DNA of 64,000 bases from Burkholderia sp. BCC0506 (GCF_902833145.1 NZ_CADFEN010000002.1:248001-312000), one strand, 5' to 3'; positions 24,859 to 34,187 are shown, counted from the first letter of the stretch. Numbers and translations: made by a program. The notes: generated by a model not told the origin, from the letters alone.

Positions 24859-26673
24859 ATGCGCTCGACAATCCGCCTGTTTGCCCCGCTATTGCTGCTC
24901 CCGACGCTCGCAGCGCCGGTATTCGCCGCCACCGCCGCACCCGTGAGCGCCAACTGCGGCGGCAGCACGACGCCGATCGCGGATATCCAGGGGGCGGGCG
25001 CGCCGTCGCCGCTCGCGGGCCAGAACGCGTCGATCGAAGCCGTCGTCACCGCCGATTTCGGCGGCGCGGACGGCTTCGGCGGCTTCTTCGTCCAGCAGGC
25101 CGACGCGCAGCGCCGCAATCAGCCGGGCGTATCCGAAGGCCTGTTCGTCTATGCGCCGAAAGCACGCGCGAAGGCCGGCGATCTCGTGCACGTGACGGGC
25201 AAGGTCGAGGAGAAATACGGGCAGACGCAGCTCACGCTATCGGGCGCGATTGCGGTGTGCGCGAACGGCCAGACGGTCACGCCCGCGACGCTCACGCTGC
25301 CGGTCGACAGCCCGAACGCGTTCGCCGCGTACGAAGGGATGCTCGTGCGCCTGCCGCAGACGCTGAGCGTCACCGACAACTACGAACTCGGCCGCTACGG
25401 CAGCGTGATGCTGAGCAACGGCCGCCTGCGTACGCCGACGAGCGTCGTGCCGCCGGCGCAAGCGCAGACGCAGATCGACGCGAACGCGCGCAACCGCCTG
25501 ATCCTCGACGACGGCTCGAACAAGCAGAACCCGGTAACCGTGCCGTATCCGGCGCCCGGTCTGTCGGCCGCGAACACGCTGCGTGCGGGCTATACCGTGC
25601 GCGACGTCGAAGGCGTGCTCGAAGTGCGTTACGGCGCATGGCGCGTGCAGCCGTTGCCCGGCGCGGCCGCGCCGGCGTTCGACGCGCGTCCGAACCCGCG
25701 TACGAACGCACCGGCGCGCGATCCGAAGTCGAACCTGCGCGTCGCGTCGTTCAACGTGCTGAACTACTTCAACGGCAACGGGCTCGGCGGCGGCTTCGAC
25801 GATCCGAACAACCGCGGCGCGAAGACCTTCCAGGAATTCCAGCGCCAGGAAGCGAAGATCGTGAGCGCGCTGAAGGCGATCGACGCCGATGTGATCGGCC
25901 TGATGGAAATCCAGAACAACGGCTACGGCGAACTGAGCGCGGTGCGCCAGCTCGCGGCGAAGCTCGGCAGTCAGTGGCGCGTGGTCGATCCGGGCACGTC
26001 GCGGCTCGGCGGCGACGCGATCGCGGTCGCGATGATCTACGACAGCCGCAAGGTCGAGCCGGTCGGGCGCGCGGCGACGCTCGCGATCGACGACAAGAAC
26101 CGCCAGCCGCTCGCGCAGTCGTTCCGGCTGGTCGGCGGCAACAAGCAGGCGCTGACGGTGGCCGTGAACCACCTGAAGTCGAAGAACTGCCCGGACGCCG
26201 CGAACGACGATCTCGACCAAGGCGATGGCCAGGGCTGCTGGAACCCGACGCGCACGCGCGCGGCGGCGAAGGTGGCCGACTGGCTCGCGGGCAATCCGAC
26301 GGGCATCAAGAGCCAGGGCGTGCTGCTGATCGGCGATTTCAACAGCTACACGTACGAAGACCCGATCCGCACGCTCGAATCGCGCGGCTACCGCAACCTC
26401 GTCGCGCGCTGGATCGGTGCGAACGCGTACAGCTACGTGTACAACGGCGAAGCCGGCTATCTCGACCACGCACTGGCGACGCTGCCGCTCGCATCGCACG
26501 TGAAGGCCGTGCACGAATGGCACATCAACGCGGACGAGCCGGTCGCGCTGCAGTACACGCTCGCCTACAAGTCGGCCGAGCAGCAGAAGACGTTCTACGC
26601 GCCGGATGCGTATCGTTCGTCGGATCACGATCCGGTGCTGATCGATATCGCGCTGCCGGGCGGCGGGAAGTAA
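24859..26673 (+). CDS. ExeM/NucH family extracellular endonuclease
   Basis: 604 residues. The signal peptide ends with PVFAA near residue 24. An OB-fold-like domain (residues about 35-130; ADFGGADGFGGFFVQQADAQ and VHVTGKVEEKYGQTQLTLSG) is followed by the endonuclease/exonuclease/phosphatase domain: RVASFNVLNYFNGNG near 294, GLMEIQNNGYGE with the metal-binding Glu, VAVNHLKSKNC, LLIGDFNSYTYEDPI and a final SSDHDPVLI. This set is complete, so the nuclease should be active. ExeM-type enzymes degrade extracellular DNA outside the cell. It lacks the LTD and C-terminal anchor domains of longer ExeM forms. Confidence 0.9.
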   Translation: MRSTIRLFAPLLLLPTLAAPVFAATAAPVSANCGGSTTPIADIQGAGAPSPLAGQNASIEAVVTADFGGADGFGGFFVQQADAQRRNQPGVSEGLFVYAPKARAKAGDLVHVTGKVEEKYGQTQLTLSGAIAVCANGQTVTPATLTLPVDSPNAFAAYEGMLVRLPQTLSVTDNYELGRYGSVMLSNGRLRTPTSVVPPAQAQTQIDANARNRLILDDGSNKQNPVTVPYPAPGLSAANTLRAGYTVRDVEGVLEVRYGAWRVQPLPGAAAPAFDARPNPRTNAPARDPKSNLRVASFNVLNYFNGNGLGGGFDDPNNRGAKTFQEFQRQEAKIVSALKAIDADVIGLMEIQNNGYGELSAVRQLAAKLGSQWRVVDPGTSRLGGDAIAVAMIYDSRKVEPVGRAATLAIDDKNRQPLAQSFRLVGGNKQALTVAVNHLKSKNCPDAANDDLDQGDGQGCWNPTRTRAAAKVADWLAGNPTGIKSQGVLLIGDFNSYTYEDPIRTLESRGYRNLVARWIGANAYSYVYNGEAGYLDHALATLPLASHVKAVHEWHINADEPVALQYTLAYKSAEQQKTFYAPDAYRSSDHDPVLIDIALPGGGK

Positions 26674-26894
26674 TCGTGGCGTGAGTCTGTGCGACGGGCG
26701 CGATGGGCGGCAATGCCGTGCGTCGCCGCCCGTTCCGGAAAGCCGTTCGAATATCGGGTAAATAATTCCGTTAATAATTAATCGAATCGGTATTTTATGG
26801 ATGATGCAGTGCACATCACTACTTCGATTGAAGTGCAATTGAAGTGAAACGAATCATCGAAGGGCGTGCGCATGCTGTCGCATCGCCCTAATCG

Positions 26895-27041
26895 ATGGAC
26901 GATAATAAAATTGAAAGAGTAGACCTGTCGATCCGACGGCCGGATCAGCTCTATGCCAATGCAGGAGAGGCTTCCGTGTTATGCGAAAAAATTAAAATAT
27001 TCGATGCGGCATTGCCGATAGATATCGCCTTTCACGAATAA
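26895..27041 (+). CDS. 48-residue small ORF in AT-rich DNA
   Basis: ATG 26895 to TAA 27041 encodes MDDNKIERVDLSIRRPDQLY and then ANAGEASVLCEKIKIFDAAL to HE. The amino-acid mix looks like a real soluble protein and the codon use is AT-rich, unlike its neighbours. There is no strong ribosome site. A hairpin sits right after the stop. It may be a true small gene of foreign origin or chance; I know no family. Confidence 0.35.
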   Translation: MDDNKIERVDLSIRRPDQLYANAGEASVLCEKIKIFDAALPIDIAFHE

Positions 27042-27096
27042 TCCCGCTTTCTTTCAAAATCCAGACACTGTCCGCCCTTCGCATCATTGCGGGATT
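27040..27096 (+). terminator. long-loop hairpin with following T-tract
   Basis: AATCCCGC (27040-27047) pairs with GCGGGATT (27089-27096), with a 41-base loop, followed by TTTAAT. It begins at the stop codon of the small ORF. The long loop makes simple intrinsic termination uncertain. Confidence 0.35.
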
Positions 27097-27374
27097 TTTA
27101 ATATCCGAATGATCTTTGACAACGCGGCGCAGCACCGCCTATTTTTGTCATGTCGTAAATTTCGGTAATACAAAAAGTTGGCCAAACTGCAGGGGGCGCG
27201 TCCGAGCACCATTCTCGCCAGCAGTTTGCTGTGTTCTGTATCAAGTTCAGTCTCCGAGTAGTCCCATCCCCAACCGCCGATAGCCGACCGTGCAACGCGA
27301 GTGGCGGGTCGGCCTGCGCGTGCCGCAGGCGTTGGCGGCCTTTGTGACGCGGTATCCGAAGCCAAAGGAAAGAG

Positions 27375-29222
27375 ATGAAACCAGACAGGAGCAGTACCGG
27401 CAGCCGCCGTGTTCGTCGCGGCCGGCTGGCCGGGCTAGGCGCATTGACCACCATGACACTGGTACTCGCGGCGTGCGGCGGCGACGATTCGTCGTCCGTC
27501 GGCGCGTCGAGCCTCGCTCAGGCCACGGCGAGCCAGCAGGCCAGCGCGCAGGCGGCCGGCACCCAGACGCCGGCGGCCAACCAGCCGTACGTCGACCCGG
27601 TCGCATACTCGATGAACGCGACCGACGGCCTCGCGCCGTCGCAGGTGTCCGAGAAGGCGGCCGTCATGCACTACCAGTGGAAAGGCGGTGACAAGACGAT
27701 CGACTACACGACGACCACCGGTCACCTGACCGCGCAGGACGCGAACGGCAATCCGGAGGCGTCGATGTCGTATGTCGCGTACACCGCGCCCAGCACGAAC
27801 GGCAAGCCGCGCCCGGTCACGTTCGTCTATAACGGCGGGCCCGGCTCGTCGTCGATCTGGCTGCGGCTCGGCTCGTTCGCGCCGACCCGCGTGGCCACGC
27901 CCGATCCGCTGTTCGGCAACAACTGGCCGAACTATCCGCTCGTCGACAACGCGGACAGCCTGATCGACACCACCGACCTCGTGTTCATCGACCCGCCCGG
28001 CACCGGGTTGTCGGAAGCCGTGTTGCCGAACACCAACCAGAAGTACTGGGGTTCCGACGCGGACGTGAACATCATGCGCGACTTCATCCAGCGCTACCTG
28101 AACGTCAACGGCCGCGGCGCGTCCCCGATCTACCTGTACGGCGAATCGTACGGCACGCCGCGTACCGACATGCTCGCGCTCGCGCTCGAATCGGCCGGCG
28201 TGCACCTGACGGGCATCGTGCTGCAGTCGTCGATCCTGAACTACTTCGCGGATGCGGTCGAAGCGGTGGCGATCACGCAGTCGACCGAAGGGCTGCTGCT
28301 CGACACCGATACGGTGGCCGGCTATCTGCCCGGCTACGCGGCGGTCGCCGCATACTTCAACCAGGTGTCGCCGGCGCCGGTGAACCAGGATCTGTACGCA
28401 CTGCAGACGGAACTGTTCACGACGCTGATCTACAACCAGCTGCAGAAGTACTCGCAGTCGTGGGTGTTGAGCCAGCTCGGCATTCCGGACGCGCTCGGCA
28501 CGCCGGTGTTCCCGAGCGATGCGACGCTCAGGCTGTGGTCGATTCCGTCGAGCCTCACGCAGCAGGCGCTGCGCGGCTACTTCAACGCGAATCCGTTCGG
28601 CACGAGCCTGCTGCCCGGCACGACGATCGGCCGGTACGACGGGCGCGTGTCGTTGCCGAACTCGGACCCGCGGCTGCAGAACGACGGCGATCCGTCCGAC
28701 ATCCTGATCTCGCAGCCGTTCACGAACGCGCTCGCGACGCAGATGCCGGACTACCTCGGCTATACGGCGCCGAACGCGACGTACCTGCCGCTGAACGACA
28801 ACATCATCGGCGTCTGGGATTTCTCGCACGACGGCCAGCCGATGCCGGACACGATCCCCGATCTGCTCGGCGCGCTGCAGCTCAACCCGAAGCTTCGCGT
28901 GCTCGCGGAGAACGGCTACCACGATCTCGCGACGCCGTTCTTCAACACGGAGAAGCAGCTCGCGCGGCTGCAGACGGTGAAGGGCCTGAATCCGAAGCTG
29001 CAGGTGAACTTCTTCCAGGGCGGACACATGACTTACCTGGACGACGTCGCCCGTCCGCTGATGAAGCGGGATCTGCAGACGTTCTACAAGGGCGCGCGGA
29101 TTCCGACGGCGCTGACGCTGCGCATGTTGCCGCCGCCGTGGCCGGATGAAAACCCGCCCGGCGTGCCGACCGGCAGCGTCCCCGGGGCGACGGCCGCGAC
29201 GACGCTGGCGGCAGCGCCTTGA
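27375..29222 (+). CDS. S10 family serine carboxypeptidase-like lipoprotein
   Basis: 615 residues. A twin-Arg-like basic N-terminus precedes a lipobox LVLAAC (Cys about residue 34), followed by a Ser/Ala/Gln-rich linker. The alpha/beta-hydrolase has the S10 marks: VTFVYNGGPGSSSIWLRLGS (oxyanion region), IYLYGESYGTPR with the nucleophile Ser, ENGYHDLATPFFNTEKQLAR with the catalytic Asp, and FFQGGHMTYLDD with the catalytic His. It is probably anchored outside the inner membrane or on the outer membrane and cleaves C-terminal residues of peptides. A small EF-hand protein follows. Confidence 0.88.
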   Translation: MKPDRSSTGSRRVRRGRLAGLGALTTMTLVLAACGGDDSSSVGASSLAQATASQQASAQAAGTQTPAANQPYVDPVAYSMNATDGLAPSQVSEKAAVMHYQWKGGDKTIDYTTTTGHLTAQDANGNPEASMSYVAYTAPSTNGKPRPVTFVYNGGPGSSSIWLRLGSFAPTRVATPDPLFGNNWPNYPLVDNADSLIDTTDLVFIDPPGTGLSEAVLPNTNQKYWGSDADVNIMRDFIQRYLNVNGRGASPIYLYGESYGTPRTDMLALALESAGVHLTGIVLQSSILNYFADAVEAVAITQSTEGLLLDTDTVAGYLPGYAAVAAYFNQVSPAPVNQDLYALQTELFTTLIYNQLQKYSQSWVLSQLGIPDALGTPVFPSDATLRLWSIPSSLTQQALRGYFNANPFGTSLLPGTTIGRYDGRVSLPNSDPRLQNDGDPSDILISQPFTNALATQMPDYLGYTAPNATYLPLNDNIIGVWDFSHDGQPMPDTIPDLLGALQLNPKLRVLAENGYHDLATPFFNTEKQLARLQTVKGLNPKLQVNFFQGGHMTYLDDVARPLMKRDLQTFYKGARIPTALTLRMLPPPWPDENPPGVPTGSVPGATAATTLAAAP

Positions 29223-29265
29223 GCGACGGGCGCCCCGTCAGAGGAACCCTCTCTTCATCCATTGA

Positions 29266-29697
29266 ATGCGAGCGATCATGTCCCTAATCCAATTGATGCG
29301 GCGTATGTCTCCGTTGATCGTGCTCGGTGCCGTGATGAGCAGTGCCTACGCGTTGCCGCCGCAGGCGGTGGCGCCGGTGAAGCTGCCGCACGGCGGGCGC
29401 GGTGTCGACGGTCCGTTCTTTCCGGCCACGCGGGCGGCGCCGGTGTTGCCGTCGACCGGCGCGACGTTGCAGCAGCAGGCGCAACAGCGCGTCGACGCGC
29501 GGCTCGGCGGCAATACCGTGCTGAGCAACGGCGCGGCCGTGACGAAGGCGCAGGCGCAGAGCAGCGGGCTCGGCTTCGTGTCGAAGCACTTCGACGAGAT
29601 CGACACGAAGCACACCGGCCGCGTGACGCTGAGCGATGTACGGCAGTTCATCCGGCAGCGGCAGGTGCAGGCGCAGCAGGAACAGCAGGACGAGTGA
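29266..29697 (+). CDS. exported EF-hand-like protein
   Basis: 143 residues from ATG 29266; ATG 29278 is an alternative. A signal peptide (MRRMSPLIVLGAVMSSAYA) precedes a Gln/Ala-rich mature part. Near the C-terminus FDEIDTKHTGRVTLSDVRQF reads as a single EF-hand-like loop (D-x-D-x-K/T-G-x-V-x-x-x-D). It lies 43 bases after the S10 peptidase and may be co-transcribed. It could be a periplasmic calcium-binding partner. The function is unknown. Confidence 0.75.
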   Translation: MRAIMSLIQLMRRMSPLIVLGAVMSSAYALPPQAVAPVKLPHGGRGVDGPFFPATRAAPVLPSTGATLQQQAQQRVDARLGGNTVLSNGAAVTKAQAQSSGLGFVSKHFDEIDTKHTGRVTLSDVRQFIRQRQVQAQQEQQDE

Positions 29698-29875
29698 CGT
29701 AGCAGGGCAGGGCGGCGGCCGGTGCGGCTTTCCATCGCACCGGCCGCCCGTCGCGTTGATTTCAGCCACGCCGCGAGCCGAGGATCGGGACAGGACGCCT
29801 CGCGACTCGGTAGGCTCGGCGGCCCATTCCATCCCGTCCCAATCGCGGATCGACGCCTGAGCGCGCGGTGTTCGG

Positions 29876-30955
29876 CTACGGCGCGATCACCGTCATCCTG
29901 AACGGCCCGCCGTTCTCCGCCGCATGCGCGACCGCGTCGTTCGCGTCGTCGAGCGCGAAGACCGTCACGTCGAATTGCCCGAGATCGAGCAGCCCGCCGC
30001 GCACGAGCCCGGCCAGCAGCGTCACGGCTTCCGTCGGATACATCCATTTGCCGCGCAGCGTGATGTCGTTGCGCATGATCCACGGATACGGCAGATCGAG
30101 CCCGGCGCCGCCGAGCATGCCGACGCCGCCCATCAGCACCACGCGGCCGTACGGACGCACGGCCATCACGGCCGCACGCACTATCGTGGCCGGTACCGAC
30201 GGCGGCATCAGGTCGATCACGCAGTCGATCGTCCCCGGCGCCGCCTGCTGCATGCGGGTGCGGTCCGCGGTTTCGTCGCCGGTCAGCTCGACCGTGCGCA
30301 CGCGGTTCCCGAAGCGGCGTTCGAGATCCGCGAGCACGCGCGCATTGCGGCCGGGCGCGACCACGCATTGCGCGCCCATCGCCAGCGCCACCGCGATGCA
30401 CGCGCTGCCGAAATTGCCGGTCGCGCCGCTGACGAGCAGGATTTCGCCGGCGCGCAGGTCGGACGCAAGCAGGCCGCCGTACGGCACGAGCAGCGTATTG
30501 AGTGCACACCAGCGCGCGGCGTCGCCCGGCGCGATCGCGCCGATGCGCACCGCGTTCTCGGTCGGCACGCGTAGCCGCTCGGCGAACGGGCCGTCGTGAA
30601 AGTAGCGCTGCAACTGCTTGCCGCCTTCGCCGCGCGCGCTCCAGCCCTGCAGCACGATGTCGGGCATCCGCGCATCGTCGCGCGAGCGCACGGTCGGGTC
30701 GCAGAACACCCAGTCGCCCGGCTGCAACCGCGTCGCGTCGGGGCCGGTTTGCCGGACCCGGCCGATCGCGCCGCAACCGGGCACCATCGGCAGCTCGATC
30801 GGATAGCGGCGCTCGCCGTTGAACACTTCCCGTGCATAGGACAGAACCGGCGTCGCGACGACATCCACGATGACTTCGCCGGTGCCGAGCACCGGGTCCG
30901 GCATTGTTTCGATCGCGAGCGGCCTGCCGAGCGACTTCAGAATCGCAGCTTTCAT
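29876..30955 (-). CDS. medium-chain (MDR) oxidoreductase, apparently zinc-independent
   Basis: 359 residues from ATG 30955. It is of alcohol dehydrogenase/quinone oxidoreductase type. The N-terminal GroES-like domain starts MKAAILKSLGRPLAIETMPD, and the Rossmann nucleotide motif is LLVSGATGNFGSACIAVALA. The usual GHE zinc-ligand motif is replaced by VPGCGAIGRV and the catalytic Cys of zinc ADHs is absent, so a quinone-oxidoreductase-like NADPH enzyme is more likely than a zinc dehydrogenase. Divergent from an XRE-family regulator, 110 bases apart, which probably controls it. Confidence 0.85.
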   Translation of the reverse strand: MKAAILKSLGRPLAIETMPDPVLGTGEVIVDVVATPVLSYAREVFNGERRYPIELPMVPGCGAIGRVRQTGPDATRLQPGDWVFCDPTVRSRDDARMPDIVLQGWSARGEGGKQLQRYFHDGPFAERLRVPTENAVRIGAIAPGDAARWCALNTLLVPYGGLLASDLRAGEILLVSGATGNFGSACIAVALAMGAQCVVAPGRNARVLADLERRFGNRVRTVELTGDETADRTRMQQAAPGTIDCVIDLMPPSVPATIVRAAVMAVRPYGRVVLMGGVGMLGGAGLDLPYPWIMRNDITLRGKWMYPTEAVTLLAGLVRGGLLDLGQFDVTVFALDDANDAVAHAAENGGPFRMTVIAP

Positions 30956-31065
30956 GACGCTTCCTGAGAGGGAGGGACGCGTCGATTCTGGCAGGCTTAG
31001 AATCGCCAACAAGGCCTGGCGCGAGCCCAGGATTGGCCGATACCACCCTGCCCGGAGCGAACCCG

Positions 31066-31857
31066 ATGACCGTCACCACGCGAACCCCGTTCGGCGATTT
31101 CCTGCGTTCGCGGCGCAAGAAACTGCGCCCGGATGCCGTCGGCCTGCACGACGGCCCGCGCCGGCGCACGCCGGGCCTGCGGCGCGAGGAGGTGGCGGAA
31201 CTGGCGGGCATCGGCGTCGACTGGTACGTGCGGCTCGAACAGGGGCGCGACGTAAGCCCGTCGGATGCGACGCTCGATGCGCTGGCGCGCGCGTTGCGGC
31301 TCGACAAGGTCGAAGCCGCGCATCTGCGCATGCTCGCGCGGCGCGATGCATTACGTGCGTTCGTGCCGGAGCGCGTGCCGCCGACCATCGCGCGGCTCGT
31401 CGCGCATCTTCAGCAGCCAGCGTACGTGACGGGCCGGCGTTGGGACATCCTCGCGTGGAATGCGGCCGCGGCCGAGCTGCTCGGCTTCGACCGGCTGGCG
31501 CCGGCCGATCGCAACATCCTCGTCTACATGTTCGTCGAGCCGCATGCGCGCGCGCTGTTCGCCGCGAGCTGGGCCGACGAGGCGCGCCGGATGATCGCGC
31601 TGTTTCGCACGAACCACGATCTCTACGCGAGCGATCCGGCGTTCGTCGAACTGGTCGCGCGCTTGCGCGCCGGCAGCGCCGAGTTCGCGCAATGGTGGGA
31701 TGCGCACGACGTGCGCAGCGGCGTGTCGGGCGAGAAGGTGCTCGTGCATGCGCAACGCGGCACGCAGCGCTACGAGTACGCGACGTTTCAGGCGAACGAC
31801 GATCCCGCGCTGAAGCTCGCGATCTATACGCCGGTGAACGGCGATGAAGGGGCGTGA
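31066..31857 (+). CDS. XRE-family regulator with MmyB-like ligand domain
   Basis: 263 residues from ATG 31066, with CGGAGCGA in front; an earlier ATG at 31033 is less likely. The N-terminal helix-turn-helix reads GLRREEVAELAGIGVDWYVR and LEQGRDVSPSDATLDALARA. The C-terminal MmyB/'LTP' domain has RWDILAWNAAAAELLGFDRL and a DARRMI-like helix. Such regulators often control a divergent oxidoreductase, as here. The inducer is unknown. Confidence 0.9.
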   Translation: MTVTTRTPFGDFLRSRRKKLRPDAVGLHDGPRRRTPGLRREEVAELAGIGVDWYVRLEQGRDVSPSDATLDALARALRLDKVEAAHLRMLARRDALRAFVPERVPPTIARLVAHLQQPAYVTGRRWDILAWNAAAAELLGFDRLAPADRNILVYMFVEPHARALFAASWADEARRMIALFRTNHDLYASDPAFVELVARLRAGSAEFAQWWDAHDVRSGVSGEKVLVHAQRGTQRYEYATFQANDDPALKLAIYTPVNGDEGA

Positions 31858-31950
31858 TGCGGTTGTGATCGCCGCCGCCCGGCGGACACGCAGCGAAGCA
31901 TCGGCTTCATGCGTGAACGCAGCGGGCAGGCGTCGTGGCGGAGGGGCGCC

Positions 31951-33429
31951 TCAGGCCGTCCGTCGTTCGGACAGCCGATTCCACAGCATGCCGGAGCGGC
32001 TGCCGCTGCGGCAATACGCGAGCACCGGCTTCGGCAGCGCGTCGACCAGTGCGCCGAACGCGTCGACTTCCGCGTCGCCGATGCGGTCGCGCTCGACCGG
32101 CAGGTAGCGCGCGTCCATGCCGAGTTCGCGCGCGGCAGCGGCGATCTCCTCGAACGTCGGCTGGTCGTCGCCTTCGCCATCCGGCCGGTTGCAGATCACC
32201 GCGCGGAAGCCCGCGTTGCGGATCGCCTTCAGGTCGGCCGGCGTGATCTGCCGCGACGCGGTGAAGCCGGTCGCCACCGCGGCCCGGCATTGCTCGATCG
32301 CCCGCGCGAAACAGGCGATCGCGAAGTCGACGTCCTGTTCGGTCGTGAAACGTCCGAAACTGATGCGCACGGTGCGGCCGGCTGCTTCCGCATCGAGGCC
32401 GATCGCGGTCAGCACGTGGGACGGTGCGCCGCTCATCGAATTGCATGCGGACGTCGATGACACGGCGAGCGCTTCGCCGAGCATGGACGGGAAGAAGCCC
32501 GGCGCATGCACCGTCAGGCTCAGCGTGTGCGGGATGCGGCGGGCGGCGGGCGCGTTCTGCGTGATGTCGCCGAGCGCGAACAGCGCGTCGGTCAGCCGCG
32601 CACCGAGCGCCGCGATCCGCGCGGCTTCGCTGTCGAGTTTTTCCGCGGCGAGTTCGCATGCGACGCCCATGCCGACGATCTGATGCGTGGCGAGCGTGCC
32701 CGAGCGCAACCCGCGCTCGTGGCCGCCGCCGTGAATCTGCGGCGCGATCCGGCTGGCGATCTCGCGGCGGACGAACAGTGCGCCGATACCCTTCGGGCCG
32801 TACACCTTGTGGGCGGACATCGACATCAGGTCGATGCCGAGCGCGCGCACGTCGATCGGCGTCTTGCCGAGCGCCTGCGCGGCGTCGACGTGCAGCAGCG
32901 CGCCGGCGGCATGCACGATGCGGGCGATCGCGCCGATGTCGGTCAGCGTGCCGATTTCGTTGTTCACGAGCATCAGCGACACGAGGCCGGTGTCGGGGCC
33001 GATCGCGGCCGCCACTGCGTCGGCGGTGATTTCGCCGTGGGCGTCGGGCGTCAGGAAGGTGACCTGCATGCCGTGCTTCGACAGGTTCGCCATCGTGTCG
33101 AGAATGGCCTTGTGTTCGAGGCGGCTCGTGATCAGGTGGCGCTTGCCGGTCGCGTTTTCCGCATAGCCCTTCAGCGCGAGGTTGTTCGATTCGGTGGCGC
33201 CGGACGTCCAGACGATCTCGTCGGCGTGCGCGCCGATCAGTGCGGCGACCTGCGCACGGGCATGCTCGACCTTGTCTTTCGCGAGCCGGCCGGCCGCGTG
33301 CGAACTGGATGCGGGGTTGCCGAAGATGCCGTCGAAGCCGAGGCAGGCCGTCATCGCTTCGATCACGCGGGGATCGGCCGGGGTGGTGGCTGCGTAGTCG
33401 AGGTAGTGCAGCGCGGTGGTATCGCTCAT
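31951..33429 (-). CDS. cysteine desulfurase fused to a C-terminal DUF442 (TIGR01244-like) domain
   Basis: 492 residues. Residues 1-380 are an IscS/NifS-type PLP enzyme with EHKA, SMSAHKVYGPKG holding PLP Lys208, GGGHERGLRSGT, and the sulfur-carrying Cys329 in SSTSACNSMSG. From about 385 a second domain ends with AYCRSGSRSGMLWN (Cys473, Arg478), the rhodanese/phosphatase-like loop of DUF442 proteins. The start is ATG 33429; earlier starts lie in AT-rich non-coding text. The enzyme would take sulfur from cysteine and could hand it to the fused Cys473 domain. The transfer step is inference. Confidence 0.9.
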   Translation of the reverse strand: MSDTTALHYLDYAATTPADPRVIEAMTACLGFDGIFGNPASSSHAAGRLAKDKVEHARAQVAALIGAHADEIVWTSGATESNNLALKGYAENATGKRHLITSRLEHKAILDTMANLSKHGMQVTFLTPDAHGEITADAVAAAIGPDTGLVSLMLVNNEIGTLTDIGAIARIVHAAGALLHVDAAQALGKTPIDVRALGIDLMSMSAHKVYGPKGIGALFVRREIASRIAPQIHGGGHERGLRSGTLATHQIVGMGVACELAAEKLDSEAARIAALGARLTDALFALGDITQNAPAARRIPHTLSLTVHAPGFFPSMLGEALAVSSTSACNSMSGAPSHVLTAIGLDAEAAGRTVRISFGRFTTEQDVDFAIACFARAIEQCRAAVATGFTASRQITPADLKAIRNAGFRAVICNRPDGEGDDQPTFEEIAAAARELGMDARYLPVERDRIGDAEVDAFGALVDALPKPVLAYCRSGSRSGMLWNRLSERRTA

Positions 33430-33596
33430 GTCCGTCTCTTGCTGATTGCGTAGTGACGGAAATGATACGGGGGACAGAAGGGAAAAAGGATCCAAAATTG
33501 GTTGGCGATTCGGACCGAAGTGGAATTTCGTTTTCCCTTGGTATTGGATGGTGGAATTATCTTCTACATGGATTCGCCCGGCCAGAATCGTCGCGA

Positions 33597-33929
33597 TCAC
33601 GTCGTCGGATCAGGGCCGGACTGGGTCGATAACCGGTGTGCATCCCGCACCCATGCCAGCAGCGCTTGCTCGTACTTCGACGGAATCGTGACCGTGAGCG
33701 TCGTGAAGCGAGCGGCGTTGCACGGCAGTTCCAGATAGCGTCGCCAGGCTTTTCGTACAAGTTGCGACATCGCGGAGTGCGTCATGCCGAGTTCGGCGGC
33801 CAGCGCCCGTTGTGATCTGCCCTTCACGAAAATCTCATGCAAGGCCCACTGGTTCAGCGGCTTGATCCGCGTATCCTGCATCCGCAACAGCCGGAACTGT
33901 TCGGCGGTCATGCGTCGGGTCGTCGGCAT
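33597..33929 (-). CDS. KorA/TrfB-like DNA-binding protein
   Basis: 110 residues. TAEQFRLLRMQDTRI, KGRSQRALAAELGMTHSAMS and QLVRKAWRRYLE match KorA/TrfB, the global repressor of IncP plasmids, including its helix-turn-helix. Its start directly abuts the PAAR gene stop (TGA then ATG), so it is last in the vgrG operon. It may repress this operon or act elsewhere. The resemblance to a plasmid protein supports transfer of the cassette. Confidence 0.8.
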   Translation of the reverse strand: MPTTRRMTAEQFRLLRMQDTRIKPLNQWALHEIFVKGRSQRALAAELGMTHSAMSQLVRKAWRRYLELPCNAARFTTLTVTIPSKYEQALLAWVRDAHRLSTQSGPDPTT

Positions 33930-34187
33930 TCAGACTCGCCCCGAATGTTGAAGTGACGAGATCAATTCCGCGCCGCACGAAGTCTTGTGGCCGTCGAACG
34001 CGGCGGACTGGCCTTCGATGTCGAAGGCGGGGTCGCCTTCGGCAATCGTGCCAGCACCATGAATCGGACACGAGCACGCGTCGCCGATACGAGCGACCGC
34101 GCGCCCCATCACCGTGCTTTTCCGGGCGCCGGATTCGACCCGGCCGCCGTGGGTATGCGTATCGTCTACCCGAATAATTCCCCGCAT
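33930..34187 (-). CDS. PAAR domain protein (T6SS spike tip)
   Basis: 85 residues. The PAAR fold is seen in MRGIIRVDDTHTHGGRVESG, ARIGDACSCPIHGAGTIAEG, AFDIEGQSAAFDGHKTSCGA: repeated Gly turns and the His/Cys residues that hold the zinc at the tip. It caps the VgrG trimer and helps carry effectors. It has no extra C-terminal toxin domain. It lies downstream of the tla3-like gene with 72 bases between. Confidence 0.88.
   Translation of the reverse strand: MRGIIRVDDTHTHGGRVESGARKSTVMGRAVARIGDACSCPIHGAGTIAEGDPAFDIEGQSAAFDGHKTSCGAELISSLQHSGRV

Larger units (their letters stand above)
26674..27374. other. 701-base AT-richer gap
   Basis: Base composition falls sharply between about 26740 and 27200 compared with the flanking genes, which suggests imported or rapidly evolving DNA. 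A near-tandem repeat, ATTGAAGTG twice (around 26827-26847), is visible. Only one short open frame (48 residues) looks coherent and is listed apart. No RNA gene is recognised. Confidence 0.5.
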
